In this document: positions 48,203-56,723 of the stretch, piece after piece | Layout: the number at the start of each line of letters is the position of its first letter | Numbering within the stretch: position 1 is the stretch's first letter | Assembly (NCBI RefSeq): GCF_004152865.1 | Contig: NZ_SEOO01000002.1 | Span: forward strand, 178,310-242,309 | Origin: Sphingobium cupriresistens | GTDB taxonomy: Bacteria > Pseudomonadota > Alphaproteobacteria > Sphingomonadales > Sphingomonadaceae | Reading direction: 5' to 3' | Length of the DNA stretch: 64,000 nucleotides | The notes under the pieces: model-generated | Databases searched by the model: none | Seen by the model: the letters and a program-made list of their open reading frames with translations, nothing else | Told to the model about the DNA's origin: nothing | Made by a program: the position numbers and the translations under genes

Positions 48203-49120
48203 TCAGAGCGCGCCCATCAACGCCAGCGCCACGCCGACGACGACCAGCAGCAGCCCGGCCGCCTCGCTTCCCCGCATCCGCTCCTTCAGGTAGAAATGGC
48301 CGAACGCCATAGTGAAGGCGACCTCGACCTGACCCACGATCCGCACCAGCGCCACCGGCGCGGTGGCGAAGCCCGCGAACCAGCAGGCGCTGCCCAGCGC
48401 GGACAGCAATCCGACCTGTCCCGACACCCGCCAGCTTGCAAGCACCCGCCGCATCTCGCCCGGCTCGCGCGCCATCAGCCAGGCGCCCTGCATCAGCGTC
48501 TGGACCAGCACCGTGGCGACCAGCACCAGCAGCGCGGCGAGAATGCGGTCGTCCCCGCCCACCGCCTGCGTCGCCCGGCGGATGCCGATCGCGGTCAGCG
48601 CGAAGAAAAGTCCCGACGCCATGCCCGCCTTCGCTGCCGGTTGCCCCAGCGCGCGCAGGAAATCGCCCGGCCCCATGCGCTTGCCCCCGGCGGACAGCAG
48701 CATCACGCCGGTCACGCCGCAGCCGATCCCGGCCCAGGCCAGTGGATGCAGCCGTTCGCCCAGCAGCAGGAAAGACAGGATGGCCCCCTGAACCGCCTCC
48801 GTCTTGGAATAAGCGGTGCCGACCACGAAATTGCGATGCTTGAACGCGGCGATCAGCAAATTGGTGGCGACGATCTGCGCCAGCCCGCCGCCGACGCAGA
48901 AGAGCAGGAATGTCGGCGCTATAGCGGGCAGCGATGCGGGGACGAGCAGGGCATAGCCGCCGAGCAGCAACAAGGTGAAAGGGATGCCGTAGAGATAGCG
49001 GACCAGCCCCGCCGCATTGATCGACAGGCTGTGGCTGACGCGCCGCTGGATCGCTGTGCGCCAAGCCTGCACGGCCCCGGCGATCAGCGTTGCGGGCAAC
49101 CAGATCGGGGATGTGATCAT
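48203..49120 (-). CDS. EamA/DMT family transporter
   Basis: A 305-residue protein with ten predicted membrane helices in two EamA repeats. The N-terminus after [20 protein letters not shown] and helices such as [20 protein letters not shown] and [18 protein letters not shown] fit. [20 protein letters not shown] is the typical re-entrant motif. ATG 49120 is preferred over 49144. Substrate not readable. Confidence 0.88.
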   Translation of the reverse strand: MITSPIWLPATLIAGAVQAWRTAIQRRVSHSLSINAAGLVRYLYGIPFTLLLLGGYALLVPASLPAIAPTFLLFCVGGGLAQIVATNLLIAAFKHRNFVVGTAYSKTEAVQGAILSFLLLGERLHPLAWAGIGCGVTGVMLLSAGGKRMGPGDFLRALGQPAAKAGMASGLFFALTAIGIRRATQAVGGDDRILAALLVLVATVLVQTLMQGAWLMAREPGEMRRVLASWRVSGQVGLLSALGSACWFAGFATAPVALVRIVGQVEVAFTMAFGHFYLKERMRGSEAAGLLLVVVGVALALMGAL

Positions 49121-49150
49121 GCCCGCCCTATACAGGGTGGACACAGCCCG

Positions 49151-50203
49151 TCACCCCATCATCACGAGGAAGGTGAAGAAGAGCGACAGCGACACGCAGG
49201 CAAAGCCGTAAAGCAGAGGCAGCCGCCAGAGCGCCCCCATCCGCGAGAGCGCATAGGCGTCCTTGAACTGGCGATACATATGCCAGATGGCGAAGAGCAG
49301 CAGCGCCAGCGTCACCAGCCCGCTGGTCGCATGGACCGTCGTCAGGACCATCGACAGCGAAAAGAGCAGCGACATGAAGGCGATCGAATAGGTGATATAG
49401 ATCGCATGATCGTACATTTTGTAGCGGCGGTTGAAAGGGAAGAGCAGCCAGATGAAGGGCAGCGAAATCAGGATCAGCGCCCAGGAAAATTTATAGGCGT
49501 TGGCCTTGAGCTTGTAATAAGCGAATTCGGGATTCTTGGCCGCCGCGCTGATGGCCGTGCCGACGGTCTGCGCCACGCCGCCATTTACGCCTTCGCCCCT
49601 CAGAGCGTCGGTCAGGCCGCTCGCCATGGTCAGGCCCTGCCGCTCCTCGCGCGCTTCAACCAGATTTTCGGTCAGCGCCGCCTTGCGTGCCGCCGACAGG
49701 CCTGGCGCCGCCAGCTTGGCCTCGATCTTGGCGATCTGCGCGTCGACTTTGGCCTCTTCCTGCTTCAGTTCGGCGATCTCGCCCTTGTCTATCTGCACCA
49801 TTTTCCCGGCTTCCGGGCCATGGCTGGTGAGCGAGAAGATCGCGTACATCAGGAAAGCGGAAAACAGGAACAGGGCGAAGGGCGACACGAATTTCGCACG
49901 CTCGCCGTGAATATAGCGCCGCGTCAGATGACCCGGCCGCAGCGCCAGTTCAGGCAGGGTGGTCCATATCTTGCCCTCGAAATGCAGCACGCCATGGGCC
50001 AGATCATGGCCGATCGCGCCGAAGCTGCGATGCAGATGCGCCGCCTGACCGCATTGCGCGCAATAATTGCCGTTGATCGCCGCCCCGCAATTGAGGCACC
50101 CGCCATGGCCGGCGTCATGCGCTTCGCCATGGCCCGGCTCGACCGCGCGCGCCAGCATCCCCCCAGTGATCGCGTCACCCGCCGCTTCGATTTCCCCCGT
50201 CAT
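49151..50203 (-). CDS. DUF3667 membrane protein with zinc ribbon
   Basis: A 350-residue protein. The N-terminal zinc ribbon GCLNCGAAINGNYCAQCGQ (residues about 36-53) is followed by the DUF3667 segment HRSFGAIGHDLAHGVLHFEG, a long charged helix (residues about 145-180, KQEEAKVDAQIAKIEAKLAA) and five or so membrane helices. Function is unknown; the ribbon suggests a scaffold or regulator. It reads in the same direction as the EamA transporter and the downstream small gene upstream of fumarase. Confidence 0.85.
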   Translation of the reverse strand: MTGEIEAAGDAITGGMLARAVEPGHGEAHDAGHGGCLNCGAAINGNYCAQCGQAAHLHRSFGAIGHDLAHGVLHFEGKIWTTLPELALRPGHLTRRYIHGERAKFVSPFALFLFSAFLMYAIFSLTSHGPEAGKMVQIDKGEIAELKQEEAKVDAQIAKIEAKLAAPGLSAARKAALTENLVEAREERQGLTMASGLTDALRGEGVNGGVAQTVGTAISAAAKNPEFAYYKLKANAYKFSWALILISLPFIWLLFPFNRRYKMYDHAIYITYSIAFMSLLFSLSMVLTTVHATSGLVTLALLLFAIWHMYRQFKDAYALSRMGALWRLPLLYGFACVSLSLFFTFLVMMG

Positions 50204-50260
50204 GGATCGGGAGACTATCAGCGGTGTATGACGGATGCCAGACGGCTTGATCGGCTGGTA

Positions 50261-50497
50261 TCAACTCGGCTTCGCGCCGGGCGGCAGCGCGTGCGGGAAA
50301 CCCGTTCGTCCCATGGTCCAGTTCGCCTCCATCCGCACCAGCGGATTGGGCGCGCACCAGATTTCGCCCGAATCGGTCAGGCCGGTCACCCAGATCAGAT
50401 TATGTTCCTGCCCATAATCGATGACGGCCAGGGCATAGCCTTTTCCCTTGCCCTCGACATGGACGGGCAGGGGCGGATCGAGTTGGGTAAAGGACAT
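50261..50497 (-). CDS. Hypothetical small protein
   Basis: A 78-residue protein, unrecognised. The sequence SFTQLDPPLPVHVEGKGKGY, then AVIDYGQEHNLIWVTGLTDS, GEIWCAPNPLVRMEANWTMG suggests a small beta-rich domain with conserved-looking Trp and Tyr positions. It has no signal peptide or membrane segment. It lies between the DUF3667 gene and the fumarase hairpin. Confidence 0.65.
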   Translation of the reverse strand: MSFTQLDPPLPVHVEGKGKGYALAVIDYGQEHNLIWVTGLTDSGEIWCAPNPLVRMEANWTMGRTGFPHALPPGAKPS

Positions 50498-50599
50498 GGG
50501 CGCTGCTCCGGCGGTATGAGGCTGCCGGTGACAATGCGGGATGAGGGGGCGAGTTCCGGTGTCGGCAGGGGACTTGATCGGGGTTAGCGTGATTCTTCA

Positions 50600-50629
50600 A
50601 ACCCTCCCCATCTGGCGACGGAGAGGGTT
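50600..50629 (-). terminator. Weak hairpin beyond the fumarase gene
   Basis: AACCCTC and GAGGGTT, seven-base arms around a 16-base loop, lie 9 bases past the fumarase stop. On the minus strand they are followed by TTTGAAG. It may be the fumarase terminator or a fragment of the dispersed repeat family. Confidence 0.4.
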
Positions 50630-50637
50630 GATGAGGG

Positions 50638-52158
50638 TCACGCGCCTTCGAGCAGTTTCTCGCGCTTGATCTTCTCCTGCCAGACCAGCGGGGCAAGGTG
50701 ATGGACATTCTGTCCTTCGCTGTCGACCGCCACTGTCACCGGCATGTCCTGCACGTCGAACTCGTAGATCGCCTCCATGCCCAGATCTTCAAAGCCCACG
50801 ACCCTGGCGCCCTTGATCGCGCGCGCGACCAGATAGGCCGCGCCGCCGACCGCCATCAGATAGGCGCTTTTATGCTTGGCGATCGCCGCGGTCGCCGCCA
50901 CGCCGCGCTCGGCCTTGCCGACGCAACTGAGCAGGCCCTGTTCCAGCATCATGTCCATGAAGCTGTCCATGCGGGTCGCGGTGGTGGGGCCGGCCGGGCC
51001 GACCACTTCGTCGCCGACCGGATCGACCGGGCCGACATAATAGATCACGCGGCCCTTGAAATCGACCGGCAGGCTCTCGCCCTTGGCCAGCATGTCCTTG
51101 ATCCGCTTGTGCGCGGCGTCGCGCCCGGTCAGCATCTTGCCGTTGAGCAACAGCCGGTCGCCATGCTTCCAGCTTTGCACGATTTCCGGCGTCAGGGCGT
51201 TCAGATCGACGCTGATCGCTTCCTTGCTCGGTGCCCAGTTCACGTCGGGCCATTCGGAAATCTTCGGCGCTTCCAGATAGGCCGGGCCAGACCCGTCGAG
51301 CGTGAAATGCGCGTGGCGCGTGGCGGCGCAATTGGGGATCATCGCCACGGGCTTGCCCGCCGCATGGCAGGGATAGTCATGGATTTTGACGTCGAGGATG
51401 GTGGAAAGCCCGCCCAGCCCCTGCGCGCCGATGCCCAGAGCATTGACCTTGTCGAAAATCTCGATCCGCATCTCTTCGATCTTGTTCTGCGACCCGCGGA
51501 GCTTCAATTCGCCCATGTCGATGGGCTCCATCAGGCTTTCCTTGGCCAGCGCCACCGCCTTTTCCGCGGTGCCGCCGATGCCGATGCCCAACATGCCGGG
51601 CGGGCACCAGCCTGCGCCCATTTGCGGGATCATCTCCAGCACCCAATCGACGATCGAATCGCTGGGGTTCATCATCTTGAACTTGGTCTTATTCTCCGAC
51701 CCGCCGCCCTTGGCCGCAACGTCGATGACGACCTTGTTGCCCGGCACCATTTCGACGTTCAGCACGCAGGGCGTGTTGTCCTTGGTGTTCTGCCGCGCAA
51801 AGGCGGGATCGCGCAGGATCGACGCGCGCAGGCGGTTTTCCGGGTTCAGATAGGCCTTGCGCACGCCGTCATCGACGATCTCCTGCATCGAACGGCTGTT
51901 ATCGTCCAGCCGGCAGTCCATGCCCCATTTGATAAAGACGTTGACGATGCCGGTGTCCTGGCAGATCGGGCGATGCCCTTCCGCGCACATGCGGCTGTTG
52001 GTCAGGATCTGGGCGATGGCGTCCTTGGCCGCCGGATTGGCTTCGGCGTCATAGGCTTTGCCCAGCGCGCGGATATAATCCATCGGATGATAATAGCTGA
52101 TGAACTGGAGCGCGTCGGCCACGCTCTCGATCAGGTCGGCGGTTTTGATGAGCGTCAT
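50638..52158 (-). CDS. fumA: Class I fumarate hydratase
   Basis: A 506-residue 4Fe-4S fumarase of the TCA cycle (fumarate + water to malate). The cluster cysteines lie in SRMCAEGHRPICQDTGIVNV, then in PNCAATRHAHF and the GMLGIGIGGTAEKA segment, and the C-terminal beta domain has YYVGPVDPVGDEVVGPAGPT and GLLSCVGKAERG. Oxygen sensitivity is expected from this class. Another (class II) fumarase may be elsewhere. It is a single gene between two unrelated genes. Confidence 0.94.
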   Translation of the reverse strand: MTLIKTADLIESVADALQFISYYHPMDYIRALGKAYDAEANPAAKDAIAQILTNSRMCAEGHRPICQDTGIVNVFIKWGMDCRLDDNSRSMQEIVDDGVRKAYLNPENRLRASILRDPAFARQNTKDNTPCVLNVEMVPGNKVVIDVAAKGGGSENKTKFKMMNPSDSIVDWVLEMIPQMGAGWCPPGMLGIGIGGTAEKAVALAKESLMEPIDMGELKLRGSQNKIEEMRIEIFDKVNALGIGAQGLGGLSTILDVKIHDYPCHAAGKPVAMIPNCAATRHAHFTLDGSGPAYLEAPKISEWPDVNWAPSKEAISVDLNALTPEIVQSWKHGDRLLLNGKMLTGRDAAHKRIKDMLAKGESLPVDFKGRVIYYVGPVDPVGDEVVGPAGPTTATRMDSFMDMMLEQGLLSCVGKAERGVAATAAIAKHKSAYLMAVGGAAYLVARAIKGARVVGFEDLGMEAIYEFDVQDMPVTVAVDSEGQNVHHLAPLVWQEKIKREKLLEGA

Positions 52159-52292
52159 CTACCCTGGTCCTTATCTGCGGCCCGCCTCTGCACAGCGGGT
52201 CCATGCAGGCGCGGCTATAGGCATTTGGCCGTTCAAGTCCAGAAGGCGCCGAATCTGGAGGATGCCGGAGATTCCACTACCGCGCGACCCGA

Positions 52293-52973
52293 TCAGCCGC
52301 GCGCCGCATCCAGCAGTCGCCGGAACCATCCGGCCCGACGCGGCGCAGGATCGACCTCTTCCGTTTCGACCTCTACCGGCAGCAGCCGGAAATCCCAGCT
52401 CGTGCCGGTGCGCACGACGCGTGCGGGCACCCCGGCCGCCACGCATTGCGCCGGCACGGACTTGCTCACCAACGCACGCGCGGCGATGACGCTGCCCGCG
52501 CCGATGCTGCATCCCTTCAGGATCGCGGCGCCATCCCCCACCCAGACCCGATCGCCTATTTGGACGTTTCCACCCGGATTGATGCGCCGCCCGCTGGCGA
52601 CGTCAACCACCGAATGCATGTCGCTGACCGTGATCCATGTGCCGCCCGCGAACAGGGACCCGTTGCCGATGCTGATGTCGAAGGACTCATGGCACTGCAT
52701 GTTGCAGGTCCAGGTAAAGCCGGTCAGGTCGCCGATCGACACGGTGGAGTCGCGGACAGTGTGGATGGTGATCGCCCCCAGCCGGCAACCATTGCCGATG
52801 CGAACGGCGCAGCCGTCGCCTATCGTCAGGTTGATCTGCGCGGCGTAGCAGTCCGCGCCGATCTCGATCGACCCGCCCTTGCCCGTGAAGGTGACGACGC
52901 CGCCTTGGTTGGCAAGGAAATCTTCGGGAATGCGGACATCATTGTCTGGCGCATTGCGGATCTGGACGGGCAT
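52293..52973 (-). CDS. Hexapeptide-repeat acyltransferase
   Basis: A 226-residue left-handed beta-helix protein. The repeats read IEIGADCYAAQINLTIGDGC, VRIGNGCRLGAITIHTV, and VQIGDRVWVGDGAAILKGCS, then IGAGSVIAARALVSKSVP and AGVPARVV at the end. Typical of serine O-acetyltransferase and maltose acetyltransferase relatives; the donor and acceptor are unknown. It ends with an Arg-rich tail. It is not obviously in an operon. Confidence 0.85.
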   Translation of the reverse strand: MPVQIRNAPDNDVRIPEDFLANQGGVVTFTGKGGSIEIGADCYAAQINLTIGDGCAVRIGNGCRLGAITIHTVRDSTVSIGDLTGFTWTCNMQCHESFDISIGNGSLFAGGTWITVSDMHSVVDVASGRRINPGGNVQIGDRVWVGDGAAILKGCSIGAGSVIAARALVSKSVPAQCVAAGVPARVVRTGTSWDFRLLPVEVETEEVDPAPRRAGWFRRLLDAARG

Positions 52974-53085
52974 GGGCGAATAGTCTCTGCGTTAACGGTT
53001 TGGACCGTCCGTCTGTGCGGCCGCCCTTGTGGGCGACGCTGTAGTCGCGATTCGGGCACCTCGTCCATCCCCGCCCTTTCTCTGC

Positions 53086-53724
53086 TCATGCGAAGGGGAA
53101 GAGGCGCCACCATGGCTCTTTCTCTTCCAGCACGCGGGCAAAGCTGGGTCGCGCCTCCAGCCGCGCCAGATAGGCGGCGAGCACCGGAAAATCCGTACCC
53201 AGCGGCACGATCTTGTCGGCATAAAAGATCGCCGGGGCGGCGGCGCAGTCGGCCAGGGTGAAGGCGTCGCCCACCGCCCAGCGCCGCCCGGCCATCCGCT
53301 CCTCGATCAGCGCATAGGCCTTGGACAGCAGATCGTGCGCCTGCGCCACGCCCAGCGAATCGCGCTGCGCTTCCGGCCGCAGCCGGTCGGCCACGATCGC
53401 CTGCATCGGCGCCATGACATAATTGTCGAACAACCGATCCATCAACCGCACCTCCAGCGCGGCATCGGGATCGGCGGGGATGGGGCGGAAGGTGCCGGGT
53501 TCGTGCTGGGCGAGATATTCGATAATGATGCTCGCTTCACCGATTGTGGCGTCGCGCGCCGGATCACGCAGCAGCGGAAATTTGCCGATCGGCCACAGCG
53601 TCATCCATTCCTGCGCGACGTCCGCTTCCTCCAGAGTCCGGGCGGCAAAGGGTGCGCCATTTTCGTAGAACGCGATCAGAACTTTCCAGCAATAGGAGGA
53701 GAGGGGGTGATAATAGAGAATCAT
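53086..53724 (-). CDS. Glutathione S-transferase family protein
   Basis: A 212-residue protein. The thioredoxin-like N-terminal part MILYYHPLSSYCWKVLIAFY has the YCWK signature with a likely catalytic Tyr, GKFPLLRDPARDATIGEASI is the cis-Pro/GSH strand, and the helical C-terminus includes WAVGDAFTLADCAAAPAIFY. It conjugates or reduces with glutathione; the substrate is open. The ATG at 53724 has CGGAGAA ahead. Confidence 0.88.
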   Translation of the reverse strand: MILYYHPLSSYCWKVLIAFYENGAPFAARTLEEADVAQEWMTLWPIGKFPLLRDPARDATIGEASIIIEYLAQHEPGTFRPIPADPDAALEVRLMDRLFDNYVMAPMQAIVADRLRPEAQRDSLGVAQAHDLLSKAYALIEERMAGRRWAVGDAFTLADCAAAPAIFYADKIVPLGTDFPVLAAYLARLEARPSFARVLEEKEPWWRLFPFA

Positions 53725-54225
53725 CGGGCGTTCTCCGTATAACAGCAATATCTGCACATTTGGCAGCAGCCGGGCATGGCGCGCCCCGTCCATGGCGGGC
53801 GGCGCTGACGATCGATCGTCACAACCGTTTTAGACCTCGGTCTGAATTTGGCTGACAAGCGAAATTTATTTTTCGGCCTGCATATCCCCCTTGCCTTTTT
53901 TGGGGGCAAGGCAAGTCCATGCGTCGCCTGCGCGCCTGACAGCGAAATGGCTTCCGTTGGCGATGTGCCGAGTCTTTCAATTGTCATTTACCCTCTTGCG
54001 CCTGCAACGGGCTATGGCACTATCTGTGGTATCGGGTTAACGGGGGTCACCCAACAGATTGTGATTGCGTCGCTGGTGAAATTTCCAGCGCGGGGGGATT
54101 CCTGCCCCTGCAATCGCTCGGTTGGGCCTTTTCCGTCCCCGGCGCGGTACGGTTCATGCTAGGATGCGCGGCTTGTCGCGACCCGCTTGACCGAATCGAA
54201 CGAAACAGGAACATCGGGGGCTCGC
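53725..54225. other. Gene-free stretch ahead of nrdA
   Basis: About 500 bases with no convincing frame. The left part is AT-rich, with an inverted repeat CCTTGCC/GGCAAGG at about 53892-53916. Near 54018 is CACTATCTGTG, which only partly resembles an NrdR box. The nrdA promoter and any NrdR sites should be here. Confidence 0.6.
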
Positions 54226-56166
54226 ATGGATTTTCGAGATAGTGGACAAGGTGCTGGCGACGTGGCGATTGTGATGGACGATCTTTTGGACGATATGAAG
54301 GCGCAGGCCTCAGCGGCGCCGGTGGAAGCGCGGGCCGAGCCGGAGGTGCTGACCTCCTCGACCGTGCAGGCGCGGCGCTTCCCCGTCGTAACCGATTCGT
54401 CGCGCGACGCGCTGCTGACGGAGTTCGGCAAGGATACGCTGAACGACCGCTATCTGTTGCCCGGCGAATCCTATCAGGATCTCTTCGCTCGCGTGGCGGC
54501 CGCCTATTCGGACGACGCCGCCCACGCCCAGCGCGTCTATGACTATATTTCGCGCCTCTGGTTCATGCCCGCGACGCCGGTCCTGTCGAACGGCGGCACT
54601 GGCCGTGGCCTGCCGATCAGCTGCTATCTCAACAGCGTGGACGACAGCCTGGAAGGCATCGTCAACACCTGGAACGAGAATGTCTGGCTCGCCTCGCGCG
54701 GCGGCGGTATCGGCACCTATTGGGGCAATGTCCGCGGCATCGGCGAACCGGTCGGCCTCAACGGCAAGACCAGCGGCATCATTCCCTTCGTCCGGGTGAT
54801 GGATTCGCTGACCCTGGCGATCAGCCAGGGGTCGCTGCGCCGTGGTTCGGCCGCCTGCTATCTCGACGTCTCCCATCCGGAGATCGAGGAGTTCCTGGAA
54901 ATCCGCAAGACGTCGGGCGATTTCAACCGTAAGGCGCTCAACCTCCACCATGGCGTCCTGCTGACCGACGAGTTTATGGAAGCGGTGCGCGACGGCGCGG
55001 ACTTCCATCTGCGCAGCCCCAAGGATCAGTCGATCCGCGGCACGGTCAACGCCCGCGCCCTGTTCCAGAAGCTGGTCGAAGTACGGCTGGCCACCGGCGA
55101 GCCCTATATCGTGTTCAACGACACGGTGAACCGCATGATGCCCAAACATCATCGCGATCTGGGCCTCAAAGTATCGACCTCCAACCTCTGCTCGGAAATC
55201 ACGCTGCCCACCGGCCGCGACCATCTGGGCAATGATCGCACGGCGGTCTGCTGCCTGTCGTCGATGAACCTGGAAACCTGGGACGAATGGAAGGATCATC
55301 CGACCTTTGCCGAGGATATCATGCGCTTCCTCGACAATGTGTTGCAGGATTATATCGACCGCGCCCCGCCCGAAATGGCGCGCGCCAAATATAGCGCGAT
55401 GCGCGAACGCTCGGTCGGCCTGGGCGTCATGGGCTTCCACAGCTTCCTCCAGGCGCGTGGGCTTCCCTTCGAAGGCGCGATGGCCAAGTCGTGGAACCTG
55501 CGCATCTTCAAACATATCAACGCCCAGGTGAACGAAGCGTCGATGATGCTGGCGCAAGAGCGGGGTCCGTGCCCCGACGCCGCCGATCAGGGCGTGATGG
55601 AACGCTTTTCCTGCAAGATGGCGATCGCGCCGACCGCGTCGATTTCCATCATCTGCGGCGGCACGTCGGCCTGTATCGAACCGATCCCGGCGAACATCTA
55701 TACCCACAAGACGCTGTCGGGCAGCTTCTCCATCAAGAATCCCTATCTGGAAAAGCTGCTGGTCGCCAAGGCGAAGGACAGCAGCGCGGTGTGGAACTCG
55801 ATCCTGGAAAAGGGCGGCTCGGTCCAGCATCTCGACTTCCTGAGCCAGGAAGAAAAGGACACGTTCAAGACCAGCTTCGAAATCGACCAGCGCTGGCTGC
55901 TCGAACTGGCCGCCGACCGCACGCCCTATATCGACCAGGCGCAGTCGCTGAACCTGTTCATCCCGGCTGATGTGGAAAAATGGGATCTGCTCATGCTCCA
56001 CTTCCGCGCCTGGGAACTGGGCATCAAGTCGCTCTACTATCTGCGGTCGAAATCGGTTCAGCGCGCGGGCTTCGCCGGCGGCGTGGAGGCTGACAATACG
56101 ATCGACGCACCCAAGTTCGAAATCGGCGAGACCACCGACTATGACGAATGTCTGGCCTGTCAGTGA
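54226..56166 (+). CDS. nrdA: Class I ribonucleotide reductase, catalytic subunit
   Basis: A 646-residue NrdA. The thiyl/active-site cysteines are in GLPISCYLNSVDDS (about Cys133) and STSNLCSEITLP, and the C-terminal pair is in ECLACQ. The ten-stranded barrel segments SRGGGIGTYWGNVRGIGEP and AIAPTASISIICGGTSACIE are clear. It lacks the N-terminal ATP-cone domain of E. coli NrdA. Start 54226 is chosen; a TTG at 54187 is possible. The partner gene nrdB lies 557 bases downstream, separated by repeats and a DUF559 gene. Confidence 0.95.
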   Translation: MDFRDSGQGAGDVAIVMDDLLDDMKAQASAAPVEARAEPEVLTSSTVQARRFPVVTDSSRDALLTEFGKDTLNDRYLLPGESYQDLFARVAAAYSDDAAHAQRVYDYISRLWFMPATPVLSNGGTGRGLPISCYLNSVDDSLEGIVNTWNENVWLASRGGGIGTYWGNVRGIGEPVGLNGKTSGIIPFVRVMDSLTLAISQGSLRRGSAACYLDVSHPEIEEFLEIRKTSGDFNRKALNLHHGVLLTDEFMEAVRDGADFHLRSPKDQSIRGTVNARALFQKLVEVRLATGEPYIVFNDTVNRMMPKHHRDLGLKVSTSNLCSEITLPTGRDHLGNDRTAVCCLSSMNLETWDEWKDHPTFAEDIMRFLDNVLQDYIDRAPPEMARAKYSAMRERSVGLGVMGFHSFLQARGLPFEGAMAKSWNLRIFKHINAQVNEASMMLAQERGPCPDAADQGVMERFSCKMAIAPTASISIICGGTSACIEPIPANIYTHKTLSGSFSIKNPYLEKLLVAKAKDSSAVWNSILEKGGSVQHLDFLSQEEKDTFKTSFEIDQRWLLELAADRTPYIDQAQSLNLFIPADVEKWDLLMLHFRAWELGIKSLYYLRSKSVQRAGFAGGVEADNTIDAPKFEIGETTDYDECLACQ

Positions 56167-56176
56167 TGCCATGATT

Positions 56177-56227
56177 CCCTCTCCTTTCAGGAGAGGGAGG
56201 GAGCCGCGAAGCGGCGGAAGGGTGAGG
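56177..56227 (+). repeat. Dispersed repeat unit between nrdA and the DUF559 gene
   Basis: CCCTCTCCTTTCAGGAGAGG forms a hairpin, followed by GGGAGCCGCGAAGCGGCG and an AGGGTGAGG tail. It has the same three-part plan as the repeats at 32217-32404 and 56565-56695. It is the left flank of the DUF559 gene, whose start lies inside its tail. Confidence 0.75.
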
Positions 56228-56659
56228 TTGGTGCGCAATTATCGCAATCTGTCCTCCGGGTCTGTCAGCAAGGCCCGCGCTCTCCGTCGCAACGCCACCG
56301 ACGCTGAAAAGCTGTTATGGCGCGCACTGCGAGAAAAACTGGCTGGCTACAAATGGCGTCGTCAGGTCCCCCATGGCCTCTATGTTGCGGACTTCCTCTG
56401 CTTTTCGGCGAAGCTGATCGTGGAAGCAGACGGTGCTACCCATGTGGAAAGCATCGAACAGGATGACGTGCGCACCCGCTATTTCGAAACGCAAGGCTAT
56501 CAGGTTCTGCGTTTTTGGAACCATGACGTGATGGATAATCTGGACGGAGTCCTGACCCGGATTTCCCTTTCTCTGCGGGAGAGGGAAGGAGGCGCGAAGC
56601 GCCGAGAGTGTGAGGGCAAATGGCCGGGCGATCAAACACCTTCACCCTCCCACGCCTGA
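56222..56659 (+). CDS. DUF559 (Vsr-like) endonuclease domain protein
   Basis: A 145-residue protein with the PD-(D/E)XK-like DUF559 core: SKARALRRNATDAEKLLWRALREKL split over a helix, then YVADFLCFSAKLIVEADGAT (Asp, Glu and Asp of the catalytic pattern), and the RTRYFETQGYQVLRFWNHDVM segment. The start (GTG at 56222, or TTG 56228 or GTG 56231) sits in the tail of one repeat unit and the C-terminal 25 residues (RECEGKWPGDQTPSPSHA) are encoded by another. The DNA target is unknown. It is inserted between nrdA and nrdB and may travel with the repeats. Confidence 0.8.
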   Translation: MRLVRNYRNLSSGSVSKARALRRNATDAEKLLWRALREKLAGYKWRRQVPHGLYVADFLCFSAKLIVEADGATHVESIEQDDVRTRYFETQGYQVLRFWNHDVMDNLDGVLTRISLSLREREGGAKRRECEGKWPGDQTPSPSHA

Positions 56660-56695
56660 CGGCGCGGGTCCCTCCCTCTCCCAATGGGAGAGGGA
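56565..56695. repeat. Two dispersed repeat units right of the DUF559 gene
   Basis: The first (56565-56615) has the same direction as the left unit: CCCTTTCTCTGCGGGAGAGG, GGAGGCGCGAAGCGCCG and a GTGTGAGGG tail. The second (56643-56695) is inverted: CACCCTCCCACGCC, then the hairpin CCCTCTCCCAATGGGAGAGG. The outer units therefore form inverted repeats around the DUF559 gene. Confidence 0.75.
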
Positions 56696-56723
56696 ATGAA
56701 CAGATTTCGCGGAGTAACCCACC

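Noticed and set aside
54018..54028. NrdR box ahead of nrdA
   Set aside because: CACTATCTGTG has a five-base spacer, not the eight bases of the NrdR consensus, and no second box at the right spacing is seen.
53086..54225. tRNA or other structured RNA in the nrdA upstream gap
   Set aside because: No T-loop (GGTTCGAATCC-like) or cloverleaf arms found there or elsewhere.
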